Shown here: piece after piece, positions 1 through 5,367 of the stretch
Numbering within the stretch: position 1 is the stretch's first letter
Layout of the letters: each line of letters begins with the position of its first letter
Assembly: GCA_003233615.1 (NCBI GenBank)
Contig: QIMB01000100.1
Location: 1-7,976 of the forward strand
Direction of reading: 5' to 3'
Source of the DNA: Nitrospirota bacterium
GTDB taxonomy: Bacteria; Nitrospirota; Nitrospiria; Nitrospirales; UBA8639
Length of the DNA: 7,976 nt
Made by a program: the position numbers and the translations under genes
Notes under the pieces: generated by a model
What the model saw: the letters and a program-made list of their open reading frames with translations, nothing else
Databases searched by the model: none
Told to the model about the DNA's origin: nothing

Positions 1-32
1 AACAAAAAAACCCATTTAATTTTTCTTAACAT
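1..32 (-). CDS. 5' end of a probable exported protein (partial)
   Basis: Only ten full codons lie in the window. They read MLRKIKWVFL on the minus strand, a basic start running into hydrophobic residues, as at the beginning of a signal peptide. The ATG at 32-30 follows a strong Shine-Dalgarno, GGAGGT at 41-36, with 3 bases between. This is the best ribosome binding site in the window and the main reason for the call. The gene lies downstream of the TPR gene on the same strand, separated from it by the IS relic, so it may once have been the next gene of the operon. Its product cannot be named; a receptor or other exported partner would fit but is a guess. Confidence 0.5.
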   Translation of the reverse strand, partial: MLRKIKWVFL

Positions 33-50
33 GGCACCTCCATATGAATC

Positions 51-80
51 AGTGTACCTGGTTGGAGATTTTCGTTACAA
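51..80 (-). promoter_or_regulatory. candidate sigma70-like promoter for the partial left-edge gene
   Basis: On the minus strand TTGTAA (80-75) and TACACT (56-51) are separated by 18 bases, each matching the -35 and -10 consensus at four of six positions. The -10 box ends 18 bases before the ATG at 32, leaving room for a short leader with the GGAGGT site. Such matches arise by chance, so this is weak. It would make sense if the IS insertion cut the gene off from the operon promoter. Confidence 0.2.
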
Positions 81-141
81 GTCTGCTCTGGTTATGTGAA
101 GCCGTTCATTCGCCAACGCATGACGATTCTATCAAAACTAG

Positions 142-155
142 CGTGGAGGACCACG
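142..155. other. small GC-rich hairpin at the edge of the IS relic
   Basis: CGTGG (142-146) and CCACG (151-155) are perfect inverted repeats around a four-base loop, AGGA on the plus strand. The hairpin stops one base before the 17-base repeat at 157. Read on the minus strand it is followed a few bases later by only four T residues, so it is a poor intrinsic terminator. It could instead belong to the IS end or be incidental. Confidence 0.3.
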
Positions 156-156
156 T

Positions 157-173
157 GGCGTGAGCCCGTGGGT
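157..173 (+). repeat. 17-base direct repeat, left copy
   Basis: Identical over 17 bases to 676-692 (starts GGCGTGAGCC, ends CGTGGGT). The left copy runs into the hairpin at 186-200; the right copy follows the last transposase codons. IS200 elements do not make target duplications, so this is more likely subterminal element sequence or the trace of two tandem or recombined copies. Confidence 0.8.
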
Positions 174-185
174 GAAAAAGCGCTT

Positions 186-200
186 CCCGCTGAAGGCGGG
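186..200 (+). other. IS-end hairpin
   Basis: CCCGC (186-190), loop TGAAG, GCGGG (196-200). This perfect 5-bp GC stem with a short A/G-rich loop resembles the subterminal hairpins that Y1 transposases of the IS200/IS605 family recognise as single-stranded DNA. It lies about 40 bases upstream of the likely tnpA start, as expected for a left end. No matching hairpin is seen at the right margin, which suggests that end was trimmed. Confidence 0.55.
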
Positions 201-241
201 CGACTCCTTGCCACATGAGGGGTTTATGATGACACTGGGAC

Positions 242-675
242 ATGGACGTTCGCCTCAGTGCCCATGGTGCGCATCAACATCAATATCATGCGGTGTGAAT
301 TTCCAAATATCGGCGTCACATTCTGCGAGGGGCGATCAAGACCTTTGTTCAGGAGGAATTACCTCAATTCCAAGTTAATCATCCTGAGGTGGAAGTGCAG
401 CAATGGCGTGTGGAAATTGACCATATTCACGTGGTGCTGGTGATTTCTCCGAAGTACGCGGTCTCACGTATTGTAGGCAAGATGAAAGCGAATGTAAGTC
501 GGCAACCCGACTTTGGTATCCTGAACTCAAGAGAACATATTGGGGCGCTGTGTTGTGGTCTCCTGGATTCTTCTCCTCGTCCGTAGGGTTGAATGAGGCG
601 ATGATTTGGTGGTGCGTGGACCATCAAGAACGAGTGGACAAAGGGCATCTGCAACTTGAATTTGAAGTGCCTCGC
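242..675 (+). pseudogene. tnpA: IS200-type Y1 transposase, inactivated
   Basis: Y1 (HUH) transposases cut and rejoin single-stranded DNA at IS ends using an HUH metal site and one tyrosine. From ATG 242 the frame gives MDVRLSAHGAHQHQYHAV, then TGA at 296-298, where the family usually has Trp (HAVW-PKYRRHIL). It resumes as KYRRHILRG and reaches DHIHVVL, the HUH motif, at about 414-436. Near 500-508 the homology shifts frame and continues as YPELKRTYWGAV, LWSPGFF, VGLNEAM to about 675. The catalytic tyrosine, normally in a Y-[IV]-x-x-Q motif, is replaced: the sequence reads WWCVDHQ, with Cys at 613-615. Nonsense codon, frameshift and missing nucleophile together make it dead. Full-length relatives are about 130-150 residues, matching this span. 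Confidence 0.85.
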
Positions 676-692
676 GGCGTGAGCCCGTGGGT
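676..692 (+). repeat. 17-base direct repeat, right copy
   Basis: Identical to 157-173. It begins right after the Pro-Arg codons that end the recognisable transposase homology and stops two bases before the ancestral TAG of the TPR gene (697-695 on the minus strand). It therefore marks the right limit of the relic closely. Confidence 0.8.
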
Positions 693-694
693 AT

Positions 695-817
695 CTACTT
701 CAGCAATTCTTGAATCCGTTTGTCAGTACCTCCCAAGTCTAAGTATTTTTGGTAGTGGTATTTGGCCTTTTGCAGGTCCTCTTTATGAAATTCATAAAAG
801 GCTCCCAGGAATCGGGC
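695..817 (-). other. displaced C-terminal coding tail of the TPR gene
   Basis: Read on the minus strand from 817, a frame different from the upstream ORF encodes 40 residues, beginning ARFLGAFYEFHKEDL and ending GGTDKRIQELLK, then TAG at 697-695. This matches the C-terminus of the paralogue at 3669-4715, which has LGLLYEFH, then KALEYYKEYVKLGG, then DERIAQLLK. The tail is clearly the original end of the TPR gene, now out of frame. Compared with the paralogue about six residues (SEAHYN) are missing before the LG(A/L)(F/L)YEFH block, so the lesion is probably a deletion of about 20 bases rather than a single-base error. Confidence 0.85.
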
Positions 818-1713
818 TGTAAAGCTATGCCGTTTTGATAGGCTTCCTCCGCCTGGTCGAATTGGTTCTGTGAAACAAAAATGACACCTACATTAAAATA
901 GGCTTCGGCATCAGCGGAGTTTAACTGTGTGACTCGCTGGAAGTGTTCAATAGCTTTTTGGGATTGGTTGTGTTGTTGATAGAGAAATCCAAGATTGTAA
1001 TGGGCTTCTACATGGTCTGGAGTGTTCTGTAAGACCTGGTGGTAGGCTTCGATAGCTTCATCAAACTGCTGGTGCTGTTCGGCAAGGCGGCCTCGTAAAT
1101 ACCATCCTTCAGAATGTTGTGAATCGTGTGTTGTCAGACGGATAAGGAGATCGCGGGCACGATCGACTTGTTCTCTTTGCATCAGATGATACGCCAAGTG
1201 AAAAAGGGCTTCCGTGGCCAAGGGCTCTTGTACGAGGACCGTTTCATATTCTTGAATGGCCTTGTCGATCTCACCGGTCTGATCGAAAATTTTGGCCAGC
1301 GTGAGCCGGGCTTCCCAAAATCCCTGGTAAAGGGTAAGGGCTTGTTGGAATTGTTGCTGAGCCTCTTCAATCTGTTTTTGCTGTAAGAGCAATAACCCTA
1401 AATCATAACGGGCTTGGGCAAAGCTGGGATTCAGGTTGATGGCCTGTTTGAGTTCTGTAATTGCTGTGTTTGCGTCCTGTGTGCGCTGATACTGCACCAT
1501 ACCCAGGAGATGATGGGCTTCAGCATAAGCTGGAAATTCGGTGATCGCTTGTTCGAGAAGAGATTCAGCCTGTTGAAGGTTTTTGTCCTGAATGGCCGAA
1601 AGGGCTTGTTGGTAAAGATCCCCGGCCGGGTGACTCAAAACGAGCATAGGCCAAAAGCTGAGAAGGACAATGATGGAGAGAGAGACCTTGAATGGAATGG
1701 TAGAGCCTGGCAT
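739..1713 (-). CDS. exported TPR protein, C-terminus altered by frameshift
   Basis: The 324-residue ORF opens with a signal peptide or anchor (about residues 1-28, hydrophobic run SLSIIVLLSFWPMLVL). It is followed by roughly eight tetratricopeptide repeats with the usual A-x-x-x-LG / A-x-x-x-P spacing (AEAHHLLGMVQYQ, FAQARYDLGLLLLQQ, VEAHYNLGFLYQQ). TPR arrays form helical superhelices that scaffold protein complexes; here it would act in the periplasm. It is a full-length paralogue of the TPR protein at 3669-4715. The ATG follows AGGA with a 7-base spacer and starts 18 bases after exbD. From about residue 300 the frame is wrong: the present ending (FMNFIKRTC..., stop at 741-739) is junk, while the conserved ending sits in another frame to 695. 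The loss hits only the last repeat and capping helix, so the rest may still fold. Confidence 0.85.
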   Translation of the reverse strand: MPGSTIPFKVSLSIIVLLSFWPMLVLSHPAGDLYQQALSAIQDKNLQQAESLLEQAITEFPAYAEAHHLLGMVQYQRTQDANTAITELKQAINLNPSFAQARYDLGLLLLQQKQIEEAQQQFQQALTLYQGFWEARLTLAKIFDQTGEIDKAIQEYETVLVQEPLATEALFHLAYHLMQREQVDRARDLLIRLTTHDSQHSEGWYLRGRLAEQHQQFDEAIEAYHQVLQNTPDHVEAHYNLGFLYQQHNQSQKAIEHFQRVTQLNSADAEAYFNVGVIFVSQNQFDQAEEAYQNGIALQPDSWEPFMNFIKRTCKRPNTTTKNT

Positions 1714-1731
1714 TGAGAGTTCCTGGTGATG

Positions 1732-2142
1732 TTATGGCTCCGATGAAGGTTTCGTTGCGATGCCCATGCTTGTGATCCCACTGAGTCGAATGAGATCCAT
1801 GACCTTAATAACGCGACCATGCGGGACTTGTTCATCGGCATTAATAAGTAGAGAGGGTTTGGAGGATGATTGCCGAAGCTTCGCCAGGCGGGTTTCGAGT
1901 TCCTGTAAGGTGATGGCCTCTTTGTTGTAAAAAAGTGCACCCTCATGGGTCAGGGTGAGTGATACATTTTCAGTGAGCGTATCTGTTGAAGAGTCGGCAT
2001 GAGGAAGCGTAACTGGCATGCCCTTTTGAAGGGTCATGGACAAGGTCGCAATCATGAAAAACACCAGTAGAAAAAACATGGTGTCGATCATGGGAATGAT
2101 TTCAATGCGAGGTTTCTTTTTAGCAGAAGCGGGGATTCTCAT
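1732..2142 (-). CDS. exbD: ExbD/TolR-family proton channel subunit
   Basis: ExbD is the single-span partner of ExbB in the inner-membrane motor that converts proton motive force into TonB movement. The 136-residue protein has the expected layout: a short basic cytoplasmic start (SAKKKPRIEIIP), one membrane span at about 17-37, and a periplasmic domain ending GITSMGIATKP, typical of the family. The essential transmembrane aspartate is present as Asp20 in IPMIDTMFFLL. The periplasmic part keeps the LLINADEQVPHGRVIKVMD block seen in ExbD/TolR folds. Its ATG overlaps the exbB stop (ATGA), so the two are probably translationally coupled at a fixed ratio. ExbD and TolR cannot be told apart from sequence alone; neighbouring tonB and the absence of tolA, tolB and pal favour ExbD. 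Confidence 0.93.
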   Translation of the reverse strand: MRIPASAKKKPRIEIIPMIDTMFFLLVFFMIATLSMTLQKGMPVTLPHADSSTDTLTENVSLTLTHEGALFYNKEAITLQELETRLAKLRQSSSKPSLLINADEQVPHGRVIKVMDLIRLSGITSMGIATKPSSEP

Positions 2143-2750
2143 GGCATTGGCTGGACGTTTTTGGGTTGGAGGGCGGCCTCTGTCTTTGTCGCATAATGTT
2201 CGATTGTTTCTGTTTCTTGCTCCATGCGGGCTAAGAAATAATTGTACGGAATGAGCGTTGTGACCGCGACGAAAATTCCGGCTGCGGTGCAGATCAGTGC
2301 TTCAGCGATCCCTCCAGTCACTGCGTGAGGATTGCCCAGGCCTGACTCTGACATGATGTCAAATGAATCAATCATGCCGATGATGGTCCCCAAAAGCCCC
2401 AAGAGCGGACCGAGCGTGATGACCGTATCCAATGCGGGAAGGCCGCGTTTCATCTTTGTCAGTTCGGCTATGGCTGTGGCTTCCATGGCTTTGGTGGGGG
2501 AGTGGGTACGTTGGACAACCCCGGTAGAAATGACTCGAAGCACAGGACTGGGTTGATTCTCAGCGATGGCGAGGGCATCAGTGAATTTTTCTTGTTCGAT
2601 AAACGAGAGCATCTTAGGCGCCAAGCGGCTGGCTCTAAAATTTTTAAAATAGATAAAACGTTCGATACTGACGGTGAGCGCGAAGAGCGAGCAACCGAAG
2701 ATCGGAATCATCATCCATCCGCCGCCCATGAGTACGTCCAGGAATCCCAT
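2139..2750 (-). CDS. exbB: ExbB/TolQ/MotA-family motor protein
   Basis: ExbB forms the pentameric inner-membrane channel around ExbD. The 203-residue protein has three membrane segments at about 11-33, 106-128 and 147-171, with the large cytoplasmic domain between the first two. The diagnostic MotA/TolQ/ExbB region is intact: TLGPLLGLLGTIIGMIDSF at 112-130, followed by GGIAEALICTAAGIFVAV at 146-163. I chose the ATG at 2750 (MGFLDVLMGGG) because homologues start close before the first span. The frame is open to 2843, but that extension is hydrophilic, overlaps the tonB end and is unlike the family. GGAG lies 13 bases upstream of the chosen ATG, a rather long spacing. It starts 31 bases after tonB and overlaps exbD by four bases. 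Confidence 0.93.
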   Translation of the reverse strand: MGFLDVLMGGGWMMIPIFGCSLFALTVSIERFIYFKNFRASRLAPKMLSFIEQEKFTDALAIAENQPSPVLRVISTGVVQRTHSPTKAMEATAIAELTKMKRGLPALDTVITLGPLLGLLGTIIGMIDSFDIMSESGLGNPHAVTGGIAEALICTAAGIFVAVTTLIPYNYFLARMEQETETIEHYATKTEAALQPKNVQPMP

Positions 2751-2781
2751 TCTGATATGCTTTCTCCGGCTGGTCCGATCG

Positions 2782-3672
2782 TTAGCTGGTGAGATTGAAT
2801 TTAATGGGAATGTCGACCCATTTTGTGATGGGGATGTTCCCATCCTGAGCGGGTTGAAATCTCCAGCTTTTCACGGCATCTTGTGCGGCCTGATCCAATG
2901 TTGGATGTCCACAACTTTTTCGAATCTTCACTTGATTTGGAATGCCGTTCGTGTCGATGAGTGTACGAACAATGGTCGTTCCTTTCCAGCCAGACTCTCT
3001 TGCCACTCGTGGATAGATCGGCCTGGATGAAGAGATGATGGTTGGGTGGGTAATCGTTGAATCAGTATGCGCAGGTGGGGTGGCGATGAGTGTCTGAGCT
3101 TTAGCCAATCTTGGGGGAACGGGCAGTGATTGATATGTCGAGCGTTCTTTCCTATCAGTTGTTATCGGTGGCATGACACGATTGACAGCGCGTGTTCGAG
3201 CGTTCGTGGCTAGCAAGGAAAATGTGGTCTGCTGAGTCTGTGCCGGAACTCGCATCTTCATCATGTTTCTGGCTTTCATGGCTTGTGAGGCGCGAGTATC
3301 TTGCAAAATAGATTTTGCCGGTGAGGCTGGAGTCAAAGGCGACGGCTTTATTTCAGGTGGCATCAGTGAAGCCTGCAAAAGTCGTGGTAGTTGTGCTTGA
3401 TTGGGTTGTCTTGGAGGCAGAGGACGGAGAGTTGTTTTTGGCATAACGACATGAGGTTGGAGGGAGTACGTCAAATCTGGTGGTACCCGAGAGGTTTGTG
3501 ATGCTGGCAACAAGGTAACCTGAACGGTTGGGATTTCTTGTTTTTCTATAAGTTGAGATTTGGGTACATAGGCCAAGCCGACCATGAGCAGTCCATGTAG
3601 CAGAAGGCTGCCCAATGCGCTGAGAACAAAAATCCGGGTATTCGAATGTTGATTAGGAAATGTCGTTGTCAC
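2782..3672 (-). CDS. tonB: TonB, inner-membrane-anchored energy transducer
   Basis: TonB spans the periplasm and transmits ExbB/ExbD energy to outer-membrane receptors. The 296-residue protein has a short cytoplasmic start, one membrane anchor at about 14-36 (IFVLSALGSLLLHGLLMVGL, with the His typical of TonB anchors), a Pro-containing linker of about 175 residues, and a C-terminal TonB domain at about 214-296. That domain shows RPIYPRVARESGWKGTTIV, LDQAAQDAVKSWRFQPA and the closing WVDIPIKFNL, all hallmarks of the family. The linker is less Pro/Lys-rich than in enterobacterial TonB. The start is GTG, inside a GTGA overlap with the stop of the TPR gene upstream, which implies translational coupling. 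KSCGHP carries Cys where many relatives have Ser; it is the only Cys I see in the protein. Confidence 0.92.
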   Translation of the reverse strand: MTTTFPNQHSNTRIFVLSALGSLLLHGLLMVGLAYVPKSQLIEKQEIPTVQVTLLPASQTSRVPPDLTYSLQPHVVMPKTTLRPLPPRQPNQAQLPRLLQASLMPPEIKPSPLTPASPAKSILQDTRASQAMKARNMMKMRVPAQTQQTTFSLLATNARTRAVNRVMPPITTDRKERSTYQSLPVPPRLAKAQTLIATPPAHTDSTITHPTIISSSRPIYPRVARESGWKGTTIVRTLIDTNGIPNQVKIRKSCGHPTLDQAAQDAVKSWRFQPAQDGNIPITKWVDIPIKFNLTS

Positions 3673-4715
3673 GACCCGACCCGTTTCAGCAGTTGGGCAA
3701 TTCGTTCATCTTTCCCGCCTAGTTTGACATATTCCTTGTAATATTCCAGAGCTTTGTTCGGCACATTATGATGAAATTCATAGAGGAGCCCCAAGTTGTA
3801 ATGGGCTTCTGATAAACGAGGATTGAGGGCTATTGCAGCTTGGTACTGTTCTTCCGCCTGCTTTAATTTGGCAAGAGCCGTATAGACCACGCCTAAGTTG
3901 ATATGGGCTTCTGGATTGTTGCTATCCAAGCGTAGGACATTTTTAAATGCTTCGGCCGCTTCGGTGTATTGCTTTTGTTGTTGATACAAGATGCCCAGAT
4001 TGAAATAGGGGTCGACGAGTTGTTGCTGAAGCGCTACGACCCGTTGATAGGCGGCGATGGCTTTTTCTGTCTGGTGTGTGTGTTGTGCCAATGATCCTGT
4101 CATTAACCACCCATTCACATGTTTGGGGTTCTGGGTCGTCAATTGCTCAACATACGGCTGTGCCTTTTCAAGGTTTCCCTGTTGAACGAACCAAAAGGCC
4201 AGGCCATAGAGGGAATCAGGTTGATGAGAGTCCAACTCCAAAACCCGTCGATGGGCATCGATCGCCTTGGCGGCTTGCTGTCGCTGATCAAAGAGTACGG
4301 CAAGGGCCGTCCAGCTTTCCAGGTAATCGGGATAGATGGTTGAGGCTTGACGAAAAGCCTGTTCCGCCTGCTCGAAATTTTCCTGATCTTGAAAGACAAA
4401 TCCTAAGTCCACATACGCCTGCGCAAAAGAGGGATAGGCTTTGACTGATTGTTGCAGTGCGGCAATGGCTTGTTCCGGTTGGTCTAGTTGAGTCAATACC
4501 AAGCCAAGGAGGTGATGGGCTTCAGCATAGTTGGGGTAGAGATGGATGGCCCGTTCCAAGGGGGCTTTGGCGGAAGTCCATTGCTTCTGTTGATAAGCCG
4601 TATAGGCTTGAGTGAGAAGGTCTTGTGCTTCTCCTGCATGGCTCAAGGATGGAGGACCCATGAGTGACCCTATAGCTAACAACAAGAAGACACCAATTTG
4701 TTGAATAGAATTCAT
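3669..4715 (-). CDS. exported TPR-repeat protein
   Basis: This 348-residue protein has a signal peptide (about residues 1-27, ending SLSHA before GEAQDLL) and then about nine consecutive tetratricopeptide repeats almost to the end. Examples are AEAHHLLGLVLTQ, FAQAYVDLGFVFQD, VDPYFNLGILYQQ, PEAHINLGVVYTA and SEAHYNLGLLYEF. A short helical cap follows (KALEYYKEYVKLGG ... RIAQLLKRVGS). Such arrays bind peptides or assemble complexes; here the site would be the periplasm. The ATG has AAGGA with a 7-base spacer and lies 20 bases after the upstream TonB-domain gene; its TGA overlaps the tonB GTG start. Its paralogue follows exbD, so the operon has a TPR gene on each side of the tonB-exbB-exbD block. 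A scaffold or regulatory role around TonB is inferred from position only. Confidence 0.92.
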   Translation of the reverse strand: MNSIQQIGVFLLLAIGSLMGPPSLSHAGEAQDLLTQAYTAYQQKQWTSAKAPLERAIHLYPNYAEAHHLLGLVLTQLDQPEQAIAALQQSVKAYPSFAQAYVDLGFVFQDQENFEQAEQAFRQASTIYPDYLESWTALAVLFDQRQQAAKAIDAHRRVLELDSHQPDSLYGLAFWFVQQGNLEKAQPYVEQLTTQNPKHVNGWLMTGSLAQHTHQTEKAIAAYQRVVALQQQLVDPYFNLGILYQQQKQYTEAAEAFKNVLRLDSNNPEAHINLGVVYTALAKLKQAEEQYQAAIALNPRLSEAHYNLGLLYEFHHNVPNKALEYYKEYVKLGGKDERIAQLLKRVGS

Positions 4716-4735
4716 CTCTCTATCCTTTGGAATCG

Positions 4736-5347
4736 TTACCGTTCTAGATCAAATTGAATGGGAATATCAACGGTGGCGGCTACGGGAAAAATTCCATTTT
4801 TCGCTGGTTCAAACGTCCATTGTGTCGCAGCGTTGATGGCTTGATCATCGAGTAGCGTATGCTCAGAACTTTGGTGGATCGTGCCAGATTCCACTGTCCC
4901 GTTAGCCGAAATTGTCAAACGTACGATGACTCGTCCGTGCCAACCCTGCTCACGAGCTTGTCGTGGGTACGCCGGGCGTGCGGTGTTCAATGGTCGGACG
5001 GGAGTATGGAGCTTTCTGTTTTCAGCGGCGTGATCCAGAAGAATTCTTGAAGATCTTAGAATTGGTTTGCTAAGTGCCCATCCTGGTCCGGATAGACGTA
5101 TAACCTGGCCGAGATGTGTATATGTGTGGATGTCAGGAACTGGAAAATTCATGTCCCTTGGCATGTGTTCGACTACTGATCCGGTCACTTCAATGACGTC
5201 CAACGTTTCAATTTCTTCTTCTATGAGTTGATCCATACTATAGGCGAAGGAGAAAGGGATAAGGAGAACAAGCCCCATGCACAAAAAAATGCAATTGGTG
5301 CATCGGGAATTTTTTGTCCACATACTGAAAGGCGTATAGGTGACCAT
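4736..5347 (-). CDS. secreted TonB-C-terminal-domain protein with a TonB-box-like motif
   Basis: The 203-residue protein starts with an unusual export region: a 19-residue polar, Cys-containing stretch, then the hydrophobic run CIFLCMGLVLLIPFSFAYS (about 19-37). It continues with acidic QLIEEEIETL and DVIEVTGS at residues 50-57, which matches the TonB box of TonB-dependent receptors. A middle segment (61-120) is unrecognised. The C-terminal TonB domain covers about 121-203, with RPAYPRQAREQGWHGRVIV, LLDDQAINAATQWTFEPAKNG and VDIPIQFDL. There is no Pro-rich linker, so it is too short to span the periplasm like classical TonB. It may be a soluble adaptor. The ATG at 5347 is poorly supported (GGGA two bases upstream); Met9 or Met24 are alternatives without better sites. 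It lies 20 bases after the barrel gene. Confidence 0.82.
   Translation of the reverse strand: MVTYTPFSMWTKNSRCTNCIFLCMGLVLLIPFSFAYSMDQLIEEEIETLDVIEVTGSVVEHMPRDMNFPVPDIHTYTHLGQVIRLSGPGWALSKPILRSSRILLDHAAENRKLHTPVRPLNTARPAYPRQAREQGWHGRVIVRLTISANGTVESGTIHQSSEHTLLDDQAINAATQWTFEPAKNGIFPVAATVDIPIQFDLER
5177..5200 (-). other. TonB-box-like motif (DVIEVTGS)
   Basis: Codons 50-57 of the secreted TonB-domain protein read D-V-I-E-V-T-G-S. TonB boxes of receptors have the form acidic/polar-x-hydrophobic-x-V-T-[AG]-x, for example DTIVVTAA in FepA or DTLVVTAN in BtuB. As in receptors, the motif lies shortly after the export signal and follows an acidic stretch. A receptor motif and a TonB domain in one small protein is unexpected. 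Confidence 0.6.
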
Positions 5348-5367
5348 GGTCCCGTTATATTGAATGG

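Larger units (their letters stand above)
157..692 (+). mobile_element. IS200/IS605-type relic
   Basis: The stretch holds a decayed Y1 transposase reading frame on the plus strand, a terminal-type hairpin at 186-200, and identical 17-base sequences at both margins (157-173 and 676-692). Its orientation is opposite to every other gene in the window. The right margin ends two bases before TAG (697-695, minus strand), the stop in the frame that preserves the TPR gene's conserved C-terminus, so the element seems to have landed just behind that gene. The exact ends are uncertain, because IS200-family elements lack terminal inverted repeats and make no target duplication. No tnpB accessory gene is present. 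The transposase has at least three lesions, so the copy cannot move by itself. Confidence 0.75.

Noticed and set aside
160..378. Plus-strand 72-residue ORF starting MSPWVKK
   Set aside because: It crosses the IS hairpin and reads the transposase DNA in the wrong frame.
2751..2843. Longer exbB start at 2843
   Set aside because: The extra 31 residues are hydrophilic, overlap the end of tonB and are unlike ExbB N-termini; MGFLDVL at 2750 fits the family.
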